From Shewanella glacialimarina (GTDB lineage: Bacteria; Pseudomonadota; Gammaproteobacteria; Enterobacterales; Shewanellaceae): a stretch of 64,000 nucleotides of DNA. A program made the translations under genes and the position numbers. Below are positions 27,591-38,168 of this stretch, in pieces; the stretch's first letter is position 1, and each line of letters opens with the position of its first letter. The notes beneath the pieces were generated by a model. It saw nothing but the letters and a program-made list of their open reading frames with translations, made no database searches and was not told where the DNA came from. The stretch lies in NCBI RefSeq assembly GCF_020511155.1, contig NZ_CP041216.1, positions 4,092,001-4,156,000 of the forward strand, read 5' to 3'.

Positions 27591-29504
27591 TTACCTGACC
27601 ATAGCATCACCCAAGAACGGCCCCTGGGCGGCACTAACGCCTAATATTTTCAATGTTTGCCACTCTTCAAACATTTCAACCCCTTCCGCTATGACCTGCG
27701 CCTTGGAACGTAACAGGCCACCAATAAGGCTACGGATATACAGCTGATTTTCAGGTCGCTCATGCACCTGACGAATAATTGAACGATCTAATTTTACAAA
27801 ATCAAAATCTTGGTTTTGAATATATTGTGTGCCAACTACTTGTTTACCTACATGATCTACACTCAATTTAGCGCCTATTTTAGATAACATAGTGAGCGTT
27901 TTAGCTAATTGTGGATGTTGCTGATGCTTAATAAAAATATCTTCGGACACTTCAAAAATCAACCTTGCTGCCAATGGCCTGTGCTCAAGCAAAGTAGACT
28001 GGACCCAACGAATAAAAGCACGGCTTGTTAGCGTGTCCATACTTAAATTAACGCTATAGGTAAGTGTATTGTTTTGCATTAAACCAAATAATACTTTCTC
28101 AATAACCTGCCTTTCTATCTGCGGCATTAAGCCACACTTGTTGGCCATTGGGATGAATAGTGTCGCTCTTACTTCATTATTCTTATTGTCTCTAACACGG
28201 CTAAATACTTCATAATGTAGCAGGCTATTATCGCTATCTACCACAGGCTGGGTCAGTACAATAAAACGCTTATTAACGAGTGCATTTTCTAAAAAACTGC
28301 GCCATCTAACCGACCCTTTAGCAATTTCCTGGTCCACCGCACCTTTATCGTACATAAACCATGTATTAATTCTTTGCAGCTGAGCAGCGCGCAACGCCAT
28401 TTCGGCTTCTTCAATGATTAATAATGGCTGATCTCCGGCTTTATAAAATGCGCCACCAAAATGAAGATAGTTATCGTGTTTGACTATATGGTGATGATCT
28501 ACCAATAAGCAGTTTCTTAATAATCTGTCAGCCAATAAGTCGGCTTCATCTAATGATAATTGAGGGATCACGATAATAAACTGCAGCAGTGTTTTACGTG
28601 CAAAAATCACCTCACTGTGCTCATTAATCAACGGCGAAATAGTAGCAACTATTTGGGTTAAAAATATCCGATCGGCTTCAATATCGACCTTAACATCCAT
28701 TAATGCATCATCATTGAATTCAAGTAGAAATATCACCCCATGGGCCACCATTTTATTATCATGGCTTAACGCATCAATACGATTATCAAAATACAGCCTA
28801 TTACCAATATTAGTTATCGGGTCTAGAAAAGTATTGGACCGAATAAATTGATCTAATCTGCCACGCTCTTGTTTGGCATCATCCAATTCATCAAGTAAGC
28901 GAGAAATAGCGCGATTAATTAGCCGTGGACGTCCATTAGTTGCTTGTGATTTTGCAGCGTTAATATCACCGTCTAAAATTAATTTACTACGCAGTGCAAG
29001 TTGCTCAATACCCTCTAACTCATGGCTAATCCACCTTAAGCCGTATCGCACAAACACACCTATAGCACCAAGTCCGATTAACAGAATCAATGTTTCATAC
29101 CACCCCAGCTGATATGCGCTAAAAGGAGGAGGTACTGCAAGCGTCATACCAAGGCCACTGTCGGCGTCAATAACATGTTGATATAAAGTGAGGTTTGAAT
29201 GAGGAGTGCGGGGGTGATCTGCTTGATAAGTAAATAAGACTTTTTCACCAACACTCAATTGAAAATGTTGAGCATGGTAGGCTTTTAATACGACCGGCAA
29301 CCATTTATCTAACTGGTGCTCACCATGTTGTTTATAGTGAGCCACAATCATTGATTCCAGCTCAGTGACCTTACTTTGTTGAAAACGGTACGTCAGCTGA
29401 ATAAAGCTCATTAAAGCACAAAGTAAAAAAACAAAGGCGACGGCAGCCAAAGACACCAACCAAAAACTGGTCAATTTTTTTGTGAGAATTTGAGTAAGCT
29501 TCAT
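27591..29504 (-). CDS. csrD: CsrD/MshH regulatory protein with degenerate GGDEF and EAL domains
   Basis: A 637-residue membrane protein: two membrane helices (about 14-38 and 135-158) flanking a periplasmic region, then GGDEF-like and EAL-like domains that have both lost their signatures. The GGDEF position reads HFGGAFYK, the EAL position reads HYEVFSRVRD, and the DDFGTG-type loop reads DHVGKQ, so cyclase and phosphodiesterase activity are not expected. This is the pattern of CsrD, which directs RNase E-dependent turnover of the Csr small RNAs; the Vibrio and Shewanella form at the MSHA locus is also called MshH. It precedes the msh genes on the same strand, 366 bases upstream. Confidence 0.9.
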   Translation of the reverse strand: MKLTQILTKKLTSFWLVSLAAVAFVFLLCALMSFIQLTYRFQQSKVTELESMIVAHYKQHGEHQLDKWLPVVLKAYHAQHFQLSVGEKVLFTYQADHPRTPHSNLTLYQHVIDADSGLGMTLAVPPPFSAYQLGWYETLILLIGLGAIGVFVRYGLRWISHELEGIEQLALRSKLILDGDINAAKSQATNGRPRLINRAISRLLDELDDAKQERGRLDQFIRSNTFLDPITNIGNRLYFDNRIDALSHDNKMVAHGVIFLLEFNDDALMDVKVDIEADRIFLTQIVATISPLINEHSEVIFARKTLLQFIIVIPQLSLDEADLLADRLLRNCLLVDHHHIVKHDNYLHFGGAFYKAGDQPLLIIEEAEMALRAAQLQRINTWFMYDKGAVDQEIAKGSVRWRSFLENALVNKRFIVLTQPVVDSDNSLLHYEVFSRVRDNKNNEVRATLFIPMANKCGLMPQIERQVIEKVLFGLMQNNTLTYSVNLSMDTLTSRAFIRWVQSTLLEHRPLAARLIFEVSEDIFIKHQQHPQLAKTLTMLSKIGAKLSVDHVGKQVVGTQYIQNQDFDFVKLDRSIIRQVHERPENQLYIRSLIGGLLRSKAQVIAEGVEMFEEWQTLKILGVSAAQGPFLGDAMVR

Positions 29505-29597
29505 TTATCCGCTTCCTGCTGGATTTTTATTCTTTGGTAAGTATACATAATCTAAAGGAAATATTTTGCTTTATCCCGATACATTGTTGAAAACAGC

Positions 29598-29619
29598 AAA
29601 AAAGGGGCTTAAGCCCCTT
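29598..29619 (-). terminator. Rho-independent terminator after the malic enzyme gene
   Basis: Perfect palindrome AAGGGGCTT/AAGCCCCTT (29602-29619), followed on the minus strand by six T (29603-29598). It is 45 bases after the malic enzyme stop codon. Confidence 0.9.
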
Positions 29620-29663
29620 GGTATAAACTGGTATTCGCGCCGATGACCATTTTATCCGATAAA

Positions 29664-30902
29664 TTAATACGCTGGTACTTTGTTAATTTTAGCGACACCG
29701 GAATCAATCGCAGCTTGTGCTACGGCGCGAGCGACATTAACCAGCAACCTTGGATCCATTGGCTTAGGTAAAACATATTCAGGCCCAAAGCTAAGGGACT
29801 TAACATTCGGATAAGCTGCTAAAACTTCGTTAGGCACAGCTTCTTTGGCTAAATCAGCAATGGCATAAACCGCTGCCAGTTTCATTTCATCATTAATCAC
29901 TGCTGCACGCACATCTAAAGCACCGCGAAAAATAAATGGGAAACAAAGAACATTATTAACTTGATTAGGATAGTCACTGCGACCAGTGCCCATGATCAAA
30001 TCCTGGCGAATATTGTGGGCAATTTCCGGTTTAATTTCAGGGTCAGGATTTGAACAAGCGAAAATAATTGGATTAGGCGCCATAAGCTTCACATCTTCTT
30101 CGCTCAGCAAATCAGCTCCAGATAAGCCTAAGAATGCATCGGCCCCCTCAATCACATCTTTCAAAGTGCGTTTGTCAGTTTTATTGGCAAACAATGCTTT
30201 ATATTCATTTAAATCTTCACGACGAGTATGAATAACACCTTGGCGATCCAACATATAGATATTTTCACGTAAAGCGCCGCATTTTACTATCATGGTCATA
30301 CAGGCAATCGCGGCCGCACCAGCACCAAGGCAGACAAATATCGCATCTTTAATATTCTTCCCTTGAATTTCAAGCGAGTTCAGCATGCCTGCAGCAGTAA
30401 CAATTGCAGTGCCATGTTGATCATCATGAAATACCGGAATCTTACAACGGGCAATCAGTTCTCTTTCAATTTCAAAACACTCGGGAGCTTTAATATCTTC
30501 AAGGTTAATGCCGCCAAAAGTATCCGCAATAGCCGCTACGGTATTAATAAATTCTTCTGATGTATTGTGAGTCACTTCGATATCAGTAGAGTCGATATTA
30601 GCAAAGCGCTTAAACAATAAAGATTTGCCTTCCATCACAGGCTTTGAAGCCAAAGGACCTAGATTTCCTAGTCCTAAAATAGCGGTACCGTTGGTAATAA
30701 CCGCAACGGTATTACCTTTATTAGTATATCGATAAGCATTCTCAGGGTTGGCTGCAATTTCACGAACAGGTTCTGCAACACCTGGACTGTACGCCAGTGC
30801 TAAATCATGACTTGATTGTGCGGGTGTGGTTAAACAAACGGCAGTTTTGCCCGGTACGGGAAATTCATGATAATCGAGGGCTTGTTGGCGAATATCTGAC
30901 AT
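29664..30902 (-). CDS. maeB: NADP-type malic enzyme, short form
   Basis: A 412-residue malic enzyme of the MaeB type, converting malate to pyruvate and CO2 with reduction of NAD(P). Visible features are the substrate and metal region [42 protein letters not shown] metal ligands (here [17 protein letters not shown]), [13 protein letters not shown], and the dinucleotide fold [13 protein letters not shown]. The C-terminal phosphotransacetylase-like domain of E. coli MaeB (759 residues) is absent, as in many marine gammaproteobacteria. Cofactor preference cannot be settled by eye. It is a single-gene unit with its own terminator. Confidence 0.93.
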   Translation of the reverse strand: MSDIRQQALDYHEFPVPGKTAVCLTTPAQSSHDLALAYSPGVAEPVREIAANPENAYRYTNKGNTVAVITNGTAILGLGNLGPLASKPVMEGKSLLFKRFANIDSTDIEVTHNTSEEFINTVAAIADTFGGINLEDIKAPECFEIERELIARCKIPVFHDDQHGTAIVTAAGMLNSLEIQGKNIKDAIFVCLGAGAAAIACMTMIVKCGALRENIYMLDRQGVIHTRREDLNEYKALFANKTDKRTLKDVIEGADAFLGLSGADLLSEEDVKLMAPNPIIFACSNPDPEIKPEIAHNIRQDLIMGTGRSDYPNQVNNVLCFPFIFRGALDVRAAVINDEMKLAAVYAIADLAKEAVPNEVLAAYPNVKSLSFGPEYVLPKPMDPRLLVNVARAVAQAAIDSGVAKINKVPAY

Positions 30903-31270
30903 TTTATCAATCCTGAATGGCTATTGTTGTGAACAGTTATCTTATAAATGCTGATTTATTCAGCATCAAAGAACCCTAACAATACGCTAATATAAAGTAG
31001 ATATAAATCAAAAAATCAAACTTTCACCACACATCTTACCATTACAGCACCTAAGCCATTTAATACTAACTTATCAATTATGAACTTTTAAAAATCAACA
31101 AGTTAAAATTGTAGTAAAATAACAAACATTTAATCAATTAACGCTTAAATAGTTACTAAACCCAATAAAATGTTAGTAAATATAACAACAATACCAGCTA
31201 AGTAAACTAAGCTATTGTTTATAACAAAATGATCTTGGGGAAAACTTATTACGTGAAGATAAATGATTTT
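30903..31270. other. Gap between rpmE terminator and malic enzyme gene
   Basis: About 370 bases, very AT-rich, with no plausible gene on either strand. It must contain the malic enzyme promoter; nothing else is recognisable. Confidence 0.5.
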
Positions 31271-31271
31271 A

Positions 31272-31300
31272 AAAAACAAAAAAGGCGCCTAAGGCGCCTT
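31272..31300 (-). terminator. Rho-independent terminator after rpmE
   Basis: Stem AAGGCGCC (31282-31289) and GGCGCCTT (31293-31300) with loop TAA; on the minus strand it runs into a long T-rich tract (31283-31272). It is 21 bases after the rpmE stop. Confidence 0.9.
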
Positions 31301-31320
31301 TGTCATAATTGCACAAGCAA

Positions 31321-31533
31321 TTACTTTTTACCAAGTGCGCCGAAACGCTTGTTGAACTTGTCAATACGACCACCAGTATCAACAATTTTCTGAGTACCAG
31401 TATAGAATGGGTGACATGCACCACATACGTCCAAATGCAAGCTTTTGCCAACAGTTGAATTTACTTTGATGATGTTGCCACAAGTACATGTTGCGGTAAT
31501 TTCTGCGTACTCTGGGTGAATACCTGTTTTCAT
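31321..31533 (-). CDS. rpmE: 50S ribosomal protein L31, zinc-binding type
   Basis: A 70-residue L31 starting [13 protein letters not shown]. Cysteines at 16, 18, 37 and 40 (ATCTCGN and [12 protein letters not shown]) mark the zinc-binding C+ form, as opposed to the zinc-free paralogue YkgM. The [23 protein letters not shown]-terminus is typical. L31 is a late-assembling large-subunit protein near the central protuberance bridge. It has its own promoter and terminator, so it is monocistronic. Confidence 0.97.
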   Translation of the reverse strand: MKTGIHPEYAEITATCTCGNIIKVNSTVGKSLHLDVCGACHPFYTGTQKIVDTGGRIDKFNKRFGALGKK

Positions 31534-31623
31534 GGGGGTTACCTTAAATTGAAGGCCATGTCGCTATCTCAACCCGAAGTTGGACACCACATGCAGTTAA
31601 TAACAATATGTTTTAGGCGCAAG

Positions 31624-31652
31624 ATAATACAGCTTCTACACTTTGCACACAA
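31624..31652 (-). promoter_or_regulatory. Candidate sigma-70 promoter of rpmE
   Basis: On the minus strand TTGTGT (31652-31647) and TATTAT (31629-31624) are 17 bases apart. Transcription would begin near 31617, giving a leader of about 84 bases before the rpmE ATG. Confidence 0.6.
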
Positions 31653-31703
31653 GCGGTTATTTTCACCACAGAGCATTGTAGACCAAACACCGTTAATTTA
31701 TCG

Positions 31704-32990
31704 CTAGTTTGATTGCTGCTTAGTGACCAATTCATCAAACTTTAGCTTATCTGCTTGGGCATTTTGATATTGCTTTAAAATATCCTCAGATGGGCAATCC
31801 AATGTAGCATCGGCTCTTAACTGTTGAATATTCTGACCCGAAAATGCACTAGGATTGACCTCATATATCGCTAATATCGCGCCAAATATACTCGTATTCC
31901 ATTGCTTATGATTCGCCGTTGCAACACTCCACAGGCTGTCTTGAGGTAGCTTATTGATGACACACTCAGATATTGAGTATGGCTCATCTGCAACTGGCTC
32001 ATTTTCACTCACATCAAGACTAACAATCTCATCTTCAATCGTTTCATCAACTTCAATGGCTTCAGGGGGTGCTGTGACTTCACTTTCTTTAACCCTTTGC
32101 GATTGTTGATCATTAGACTGTACCATTTCAACCTGGGCCTCAACGTTATTATGGTTAGCTCTGGGTATTTTCCCCGCCACTAACGCATCAAACGACAACT
32201 TATCTTGATTCGGGCTTTGGAACTGAGCAAGCGTCTCACCAGAGGGGCAATTCAGCTTACTATCAGCCTTTAACTTTTGAATATTATTGTTAATAAAGGC
32301 GTCTGGATTAGTTTCATAAATAGCAATCATGGCACCAAACACATTGGTTCCCCATTGCTTTGCGTTACTTATACCCAGATTCCATAAGGTATCTTCGACA
32401 GATTTATTAATCATACAGCCAGATTGACTCGCGTCTGCTAACGATGAATACCTATTACTTGTGCTGGTAGAGGAATTGGCTATTGATGGGCTGTAACGAC
32501 TATCTTGCTTGACTTGTGACTGTGTCGCAACATTTTGATGGCGTTGCTTATAAGCTGTCGAAGACTTCATGGTTTTAATCGCTACCGGCTTATCCGCTTG
32601 ATGACTCGCAGTTTGCTGCCCCAAATCGCCTTTAAATAAGCTTACCGGTGAATATTGCTGCCATTTACCATTTCGATACTCAGATACAATCAGTGAAGAA
32701 TTAGGGTCAATAATTTTTTCTTCGCCGCGTAAAATAAAGGTATTTTGCTTATGGTCATCAACAATTAACTTCTCTAACACTATGGTGTTTTTATATTTTT
32801 GACGTATATAAAAGGTGAGTAATGAGAGGTCATTATGGTCACTGACCACATTAACATTTAGTTTGGGTAACTCACCGGCTTCAAAGCCCATGGCTTCGAT
32901 ACCGATATGACTTACATCAGCGACTGCAGGTTGAGTGAATACGCTAGCCGCAAATGCCGCTAAAGCGATACATACCTGAAAGGCTTTCAT
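31704..32990 (-). CDS. Exported FimV-like protein with two LysM/FimV-type modules
   Basis: A 428-residue protein with a signal peptide (cleavage near QPAVA at 24). Residues 25-120 form a beta-rich domain starting VSHIGIEAMGFEAGELPKL, comparable to the N-terminal region of FimV. Two copies of one module follow, residues 192-271 and 343-421, each with the series C, DTLWN or DSLWS, KQW, GAMIAIYETNPDAF-like, NNIQKLKAD-like, CPS. That resembles the FimV LysM-like motif (DTLWKIA, MMLALQRANPDAF, NINRLKAG). In both copies the two cysteines are exactly 56 residues apart, which suggests a disulfide-closed module. No membrane helix or cytoplasmic TPR domain follows, so this is not a full FimV. A paralogue follows upstream on the same strand. 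Function unknown; peptidoglycan binding is an inference from the LysM-like pattern. Confidence 0.85.
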   Translation of the reverse strand: MKAFQVCIALAAFAASVFTQPAVADVSHIGIEAMGFEAGELPKLNVNVVSDHNDLSLLTFYIRQKYKNTIVLEKLIVDDHKQNTFILRGEEKIIDPNSSLIVSEYRNGKWQQYSPVSLFKGDLGQQTASHQADKPVAIKTMKSSTAYKQRHQNVATQSQVKQDSRYSPSIANSSTSTSNRYSSLADASQSGCMINKSVEDTLWNLGISNAKQWGTNVFGAMIAIYETNPDAFINNNIQKLKADSKLNCPSGETLAQFQSPNQDKLSFDALVAGKIPRANHNNVEAQVEMVQSNDQQSQRVKESEVTAPPEAIEVDETIEDEIVSLDVSENEPVADEPYSISECVINKLPQDSLWSVATANHKQWNTSIFGAILAIYEVNPSAFSGQNIQQLRADATLDCPSEDILKQYQNAQADKLKFDELVTKQQSN

Positions 32991-33174
32991 TTATTAATCC
33001 TTTGTCTAACTATATTCATACACCAATATTATCGTTATCATTTTTATCGATGCGTATCCATTATGGTTCTATCTCATTTTTATTATCGATACTTTTTTTT
33101 AACAAAGCCTAACAACTATATATAAATACCCTAATCCGCTGCAACTAAATACTGATTTATTAATGTATTAAGCT

Positions 33175-33975
33175 CTACTGAGCAAGATGCTTGGCTTCAA
33201 TCGCCTCAAATACGCGACGATCGGCTGACTTATCATGGTATTCAGTCAAAATTTCGTTAGATGGGCAGATTAATGACGCATCCTTCAACAGTAAATGAAT
33301 ACGTTGTTTAGAAAACGCCATCAAATTCGATTCAAATATTGCCAGCATTGACCCATAGACATTGGTATTCCACTGCCCTTTATAACGATTCGCTATTTTC
33401 CACAGGGTATCACTGTCATTGCGTTCTATAGTGCAATTCGCTTCAACGTAAGGCGGTGTTTTTTGCGTACTCACTGAAGCAGATTTAACTGGCGTAGATT
33501 GAACTGAATCAACAAGCGCCGATGAGCTATTTTTAGATGTATCGGCGATTTGATTTACCTTAGCAGGTGCAATACCTGTTGGAGTTAAGGCCGCACTTTT
33601 ATCTGAGATAGGCGCATCAAATAAAGCCAAAGTGATTATGGCTGCCCAATGATCACTGTGTAATCTTGACACAATTAACTCAGCACCAGTGTCTGTAACC
33701 TCTTTATCCCCTTGAACATGCAATAAGTAAGGATTAATTTTCTCCGCCATCAATACCTGCATTATAGTCTGCTGATTGTGTGTTTGTTGGATGGCAAATT
33801 GATATAAAGATAAATCAGCATGCTGATCAATGAAATTAACCTTTAACACAGGCGGCTGACCCAGTTCAAATTGACGACTATTAATACTGATATGTGATAC
33901 TTGAGCAGGTAAAACTTGGCTGTATATCAGCACAACAACGAGCAGGAATTTGATTATCAATCCCATCATATTCAT
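33175..33975 (-). CDS. Exported FimV-like protein with one LysM/FimV-type module
   Basis: A 266-residue paralogue of the neighbouring protein. After a hydrophobic signal (residues 8-24) the N-terminal domain VSHISINSRQFELGQPPVLKV lines up with VSHIGIEAMGFEAGELPKLNV next door. A Ser/Thr/Pro-rich linker (125-178) leads to a single module (181-259) with DTLWKIANRYKGQWN, LAIFESNLMAF and LICPSNEIL. Its cysteines at 181 and 237 keep the same 56-residue spacing. The pair arose by tandem duplication, with loss or gain of one module. It lies divergent from priA, 103 bases away, and 184 bases before the other copy. Function is unknown; an envelope or cell-pole role like FimV is only a guess. Confidence 0.85.
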   Translation of the reverse strand: MNMMGLIIKFLLVVVLIYSQVLPAQVSHISINSRQFELGQPPVLKVNFIDQHADLSLYQFAIQQTHNQQTIMQVLMAEKINPYLLHVQGDKEVTDTGAELIVSRLHSDHWAAIITLALFDAPISDKSAALTPTGIAPAKVNQIADTSKNSSSALVDSVQSTPVKSASVSTQKTPPYVEANCTIERNDSDTLWKIANRYKGQWNTNVYGSMLAIFESNLMAFSKQRIHLLLKDASLICPSNEILTEYHDKSADRRVFEAIEAKHLAQ

Positions 33976-34078
33976 AGCTTCACCTTACTTTTTATTCTGT
34001 TTGTTATATTTATTGTCAGTTAACGGTACACTAAGTACATCTATTGATGAATAATTTAAATTGTCTTTTTGGAACCTT

Positions 34079-36274
34079 ATGCCTGTGTATGTTGAAGTCG
34101 CTTTACCTGTGCCACTGCGAAGAAACTTCAGTTATCGCGTCCCTGAAAAGTACGTAGCTGCACTAGCCATTGGTTTACGGGTAAAAGTCCCTTTTGGACG
34201 CCAACAGCTGATTGGTTTAATTACCGCCATTACAGATCAATGTGATTTAACTGAAAACCAAATCAAAAATATAACTCAAGTGCTCGACTCACAAGCTATT
34301 TTACCTGAATCTTTATACAAGCTGACCTTATGGGCTGCACGATATTATTTTACCACCCAAGGACAAATGCTCAGTCAGGCGCTACCCGTTGCATTACGTA
34401 AGGGAGCGGACACAGCGCCTCAAGCTATCACCTTATACTCCTTAAACGAACAAGGCCAACAGGCTCAGGCTAGTTTACTTAACCGCGCACCGGCTCAAAA
34501 AAAATTATTCGACGCGCTTAAGTTACAGTCTATCACCCACGATGAGTTTGTTAGCCTGGAGTATAGTAAAGCGGCATTAAAAGCACTTGAAGATAAAGGC
34601 TGGGTTGAGCGAAAAACACAAGTGATCACTATTGATTTAGACTGGCGTCAACAGCTAGACGTCACTGAAACACCCCATAAACTTAATAAACAGCAAGCCG
34701 TTGCAGTATCGATTCTTAATCAGCAACAAGGCTTTAATTGTAGTTTGCTCGAAGGCATTACTGGTTCAGGCAAAACAGAAGTATATTTAGCTGTGCTTGA
34801 AACAGTATTAAAGCAAGGTAAACAGGCGCTTATTTTAGTGCCTGAAATTGGCTTAACCCCACAAACAATTAATCGTTTTAAGCGTCGATTTGCGGTCAAT
34901 ATTGCGGTAATTCATTCAGGGCTTACCGACAATCAACGGCTTGATGCTTGGCGACAAGCTAGAAGCGGCCAAGCGGCGATTATTATTGGCACACGATCGG
35001 CATTATTTACCCCTATGCCTTTTCCTGGAGTCATTATTCTAGATGAAGAGCATGATTCAAGCTTTAAGCAGCAAGAGGGAATTCGCTATCACGCCCGTGA
35101 CTTAGCCGTTATGCGAGGCCATTATGAAGATATCCCGGTCATTTTAGGTACTGCTACACCTTCTTTAGAGTCATTGCAAAATGCCATATCAGGTCGATAT
35201 CACCATCTGACATTAAGTGAGCGAGCGGGCGCGGCACAAAAGGTTAAACAGGGCATTATTGATATCACCAACCAGCCGCTTAAGCATGGTATGTCTGCCT
35301 CACTTATTAATGAAATGCGCATGCATTTAGATGCGGGCAATCAAGTGTTATTGTTTTTAAATCGTCGTGGCTTTGCCCCGGCATTGTTATGCCACGAGTG
35401 TGGACATTTGCACGAGTGTGACCGCTGTGATGCCTTTTTTACTGTCCACCAAGGTTTGAATGAAATTTGCTGTCACCATTGTGGCAATCAATACGCCATT
35501 CCTAAGCAGTGTCATCAATGTGGCAGTACTATGTTAATGGGTCATGGTTTAGGTACTGAACAACTCGAACAAGCATTAACCACATTATTTCCCAAGTACC
35601 CTGTGGTGCGAATAGATCGTGACACCACAAGGCGCAAAGGCTCGTTAGAAAAACAACTTCACGGTATTCATAAAGGGGAATATAAAATTCTAGTTGGTAC
35701 GCAAATGCTGGCTAAAGGACACCACTTTCCCGATGTTACCTTAGTCGGTTTATTAGATGTCGATGGTGCATTATTCAGTGCTGACTTTCGCGCCCCCGAG
35801 CGTTTTGGTCAACTCTACACCCAGGTATCTGGCCGTGCGGGACGTGCAGATAAGCCCGGCAAAGTATTATTACAAACTCACCAAAGCGATAATCCATTAC
35901 TGCGCAGTTTATTACGCCAAGGTTACGGCGATTTTGCTCGCGAGCAACTCAAAGAGCGTCAATTAGCCTTGCTTCCGCCTGCTTGGCATATGGTGCTTAT
36001 TCGCGCTGAAGCACACCTAGCTAATGATGCTGACAGTTTTCTTAATCAAGTCAGCCAGCTGCTGCCGCAAGATAAAGACTTTGAAATTATTGGTCCGATA
36101 CCCGCGCCATTAGACAGAAAGGCAGGTAAATATCGCCGCCAGTTAATGTTCCAAGCTAAATCACGTCAGCGGTTACAAATCGAATTTGAAAAAATTCTTG
36201 AGTTCATAGAACAACTTCCACAGACCAAAAAGTGCCGTTGGAGCATAGATCGTGACCCACAAGACCTCATGTAG
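34079..36274 (+). CDS. priA: Primosomal replication restart helicase PriA
   Basis: A 731-residue PriA (E. coli 732). I choose the ATG at 34079, giving MPVYVEVALPVPLRRNFSYRVPE like the E. coli start, over the in-frame TTG at 34061; TGGAA lies eight bases upstream. Order: N-terminal 3'-end binding domain, Walker A GITGSGKTEVYL, DEEHD box, GTATPS motif, then the eight-cysteine zinc region CHECGHLHECDRCDAFF and CCHHCGNQ, CHQCGS, and the helicase motifs GTQMLAKGHHFPDVTLV and QVSGRAGRADKPG. It reloads the replisome at stalled forks. Confidence 0.97.
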   Translation: MPVYVEVALPVPLRRNFSYRVPEKYVAALAIGLRVKVPFGRQQLIGLITAITDQCDLTENQIKNITQVLDSQAILPESLYKLTLWAARYYFTTQGQMLSQALPVALRKGADTAPQAITLYSLNEQGQQAQASLLNRAPAQKKLFDALKLQSITHDEFVSLEYSKAALKALEDKGWVERKTQVITIDLDWRQQLDVTETPHKLNKQQAVAVSILNQQQGFNCSLLEGITGSGKTEVYLAVLETVLKQGKQALILVPEIGLTPQTINRFKRRFAVNIAVIHSGLTDNQRLDAWRQARSGQAAIIIGTRSALFTPMPFPGVIILDEEHDSSFKQQEGIRYHARDLAVMRGHYEDIPVILGTATPSLESLQNAISGRYHHLTLSERAGAAQKVKQGIIDITNQPLKHGMSASLINEMRMHLDAGNQVLLFLNRRGFAPALLCHECGHLHECDRCDAFFTVHQGLNEICCHHCGNQYAIPKQCHQCGSTMLMGHGLGTEQLEQALTTLFPKYPVVRIDRDTTRRKGSLEKQLHGIHKGEYKILVGTQMLAKGHHFPDVTLVGLLDVDGALFSADFRAPERFGQLYTQVSGRAGRADKPGKVLLQTHQSDNPLLRSLLRQGYGDFAREQLKERQLALLPPAWHMVLIRAEAHLANDADSFLNQVSQLLPQDKDFEIIGPIPAPLDRKAGKYRRQLMFQAKSRQRLQIEFEKILEFIEQLPQTKKCRWSIDRDPQDLM

Positions 36275-36420
36275 CGGTTAACATTTAGCACATTTATGGC
36301 AAGCTTATAATCTGTTCTGAAAAAATTCCATCAAGTACATAGCAATTTACCCCCATAAGCGGCTAAAATATGCGGTTCTGTCGCGTCATTCATTAACGAA
36401 TTTAGTGCAAGCAAAGGCCC

Positions 36421-38166
36421 ATGAAATCACATATTGAATCTTTACTACAACAAACCATCGCCTCGTTTATAGAACAAGGTATTGTACCTGCTGATTTTCA
36501 AGCCCGTATTCAGGTGGACCGCACTAAAGATAAAAGCCATGGTGATCTCGCCAGCAACCTAGCAATGATGCTGACTAAAGTTATCGGCAAACCGCCTCGT
36601 GACGTTGCCCAGCTAATTATTGATACTTTACCAGCCTCATCTCATGTGGCTAAAGTTGAAATTGCAGGCCCCGGGTTTATCAACTTCTTTATTGATGACA
36701 ACGCACTGGCTAACCAATTACAGCAAGCGATTAATGATGCCCATTTAGGGGTTAAACTCCCCACAAAACAAACGATTGTTGTTGATTACTCCTCACCTAA
36801 TTTAGCCAAAGAAATGCACGTAGGTCATTTACGCTCAACCATTATTGGTGACAGTGTCGTACGCGCATTAGAATTTTTAGGCCATAACGTTATTCGTCAA
36901 AACCATGTTGGTGACTGGGGTACTCAGTTCGGCATGCTGTTAGCGTATATGGAAGAACTTCTTACAGCCAATGGTGAACAAGCAACATTAGAATTATCCG
37001 ACTTAGAGATTTTCTACCGTGCTGCTAAAGTCCGTTTTGACGAGTCTGCTGACTTTGCCACGCGCGCCCGCCAATTAGTGGTTAAGCTGCAATCAGGCGA
37101 TGAATATTGTAATAAGCTGTGGCGTGAGTTTAATGATATTTCATTAAGCCATTGTTTAGAGGTATATCAACGTTTAGGGGTGAGTTTAACCCGTGATGAT
37201 GTGCATGGTGAAAGTGCCTACAATGCTGATTTAGACCAAGTGGTTGCCGATTTAGATAGCCAAGGTTTATTAACTGAAAGTAATGGCGCTAAAGTTGTTT
37301 TCCAGAATGAATTCAAAACAAAAGAAGGCGAGCCACTGCCGGTTATTATTAAAAAAGCCGATGGCGGTTACCTATATGCCACCACAGATTTAGCCGCAAT
37401 GCGTTATCGTTCAAATGTATTAAAAGCAGATCGCGCCCTGTATTTTGTTGATTTACGTCAAGCACTTCATTTTCAGCAAGTGTTCAAGCTTGCTCGCCTA
37501 GCTAAATTCGTTCGCCCAGACATGACCTTAGAACACACAGGTTTTGGCACCATGAACGGTGAAGACGGTCGTCCATTCAAAACCCGAAGTGGTGGCGTAG
37601 TTAAGCTAGTCGACTTACTTGATGAAGCAAACGTTCGCGCACTTGATTTGGTTCGCAGTAAAAATCCAGACATGGACCAAGCCACATTAACTGAAATCGC
37701 CCGCGTAGTAGGCATTAGCGCGGTTAAATATGCTGATTTATCTAAAAACAGAACCAGTGATTACATCTTTAGCTTTGAGCAAATGCTCAGTTTTGAAGGT
37801 AACACAGCACCTTACTTATTATATGCTTATACCCGTGTAGCCGGTATTTTCAAACGCGCTGAAAACATTGATTTAAGCCAAGCTAAAATTGTACTAGAGC
37901 ATGAAAAAGAAAAAGATTTAGGTACCAAACTTGCCCAGTTCAATGAAGTGCTCACGCGCATGACCGACAAAGGTCAGCCACATGTGCTATGTGCTTATTT
38001 GTATGAGCTAGCCAGCGAGTTTTCTAGCTTCTACGAAGCGTGCCCAGTGCTAGCCGCCGACACGGATGCACAAAAACATAGCCGCTTACTGTTAGCACAA
38101 TTAACCGCTAACACTTTAAAAACAGGTTTGTCGTTATTAGGCATTGAAACCTTAGAGCGCATGTAA
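36421..38166 (+). CDS. argS: Arginyl-tRNA synthetase
   Basis: A 581-residue class I synthetase (E. coli 577). The HIGH-type signature is [12 protein letters not shown], preceded by [11 protein letters not shown], and the [11 protein letters not shown] stretch replaces the KMSKS loop as usual in ArgRS. The N-terminal tRNA D-loop-binding domain and C-terminal anticodon domain ([17 protein letters not shown]) are both present. The ATG follows AAAGG. The 146-base gap after priA contains a perfect TATAAT (36306-36311) that may be the -10 of its promoter, though no good -35 is visible. It is followed at two bases by the SPOR-domain gene. Confidence 0.98.
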   Translation: MKSHIESLLQQTIASFIEQGIVPADFQARIQVDRTKDKSHGDLASNLAMMLTKVIGKPPRDVAQLIIDTLPASSHVAKVEIAGPGFINFFIDDNALANQLQQAINDAHLGVKLPTKQTIVVDYSSPNLAKEMHVGHLRSTIIGDSVVRALEFLGHNVIRQNHVGDWGTQFGMLLAYMEELLTANGEQATLELSDLEIFYRAAKVRFDESADFATRARQLVVKLQSGDEYCNKLWREFNDISLSHCLEVYQRLGVSLTRDDVHGESAYNADLDQVVADLDSQGLLTESNGAKVVFQNEFKTKEGEPLPVIIKKADGGYLYATTDLAAMRYRSNVLKADRALYFVDLRQALHFQQVFKLARLAKFVRPDMTLEHTGFGTMNGEDGRPFKTRSGGVVKLVDLLDEANVRALDLVRSKNPDMDQATLTEIARVVGISAVKYADLSKNRTSDYIFSFEQMLSFEGNTAPYLLYAYTRVAGIFKRAENIDLSQAKIVLEHEKEKDLGTKLAQFNEVLTRMTDKGQPHVLCAYLYELASEFSSFYEACPVLAADTDAQKHSRLLLAQLTANTLKTGLSLLGIETLERM

Positions 38167-38168
38167 AT

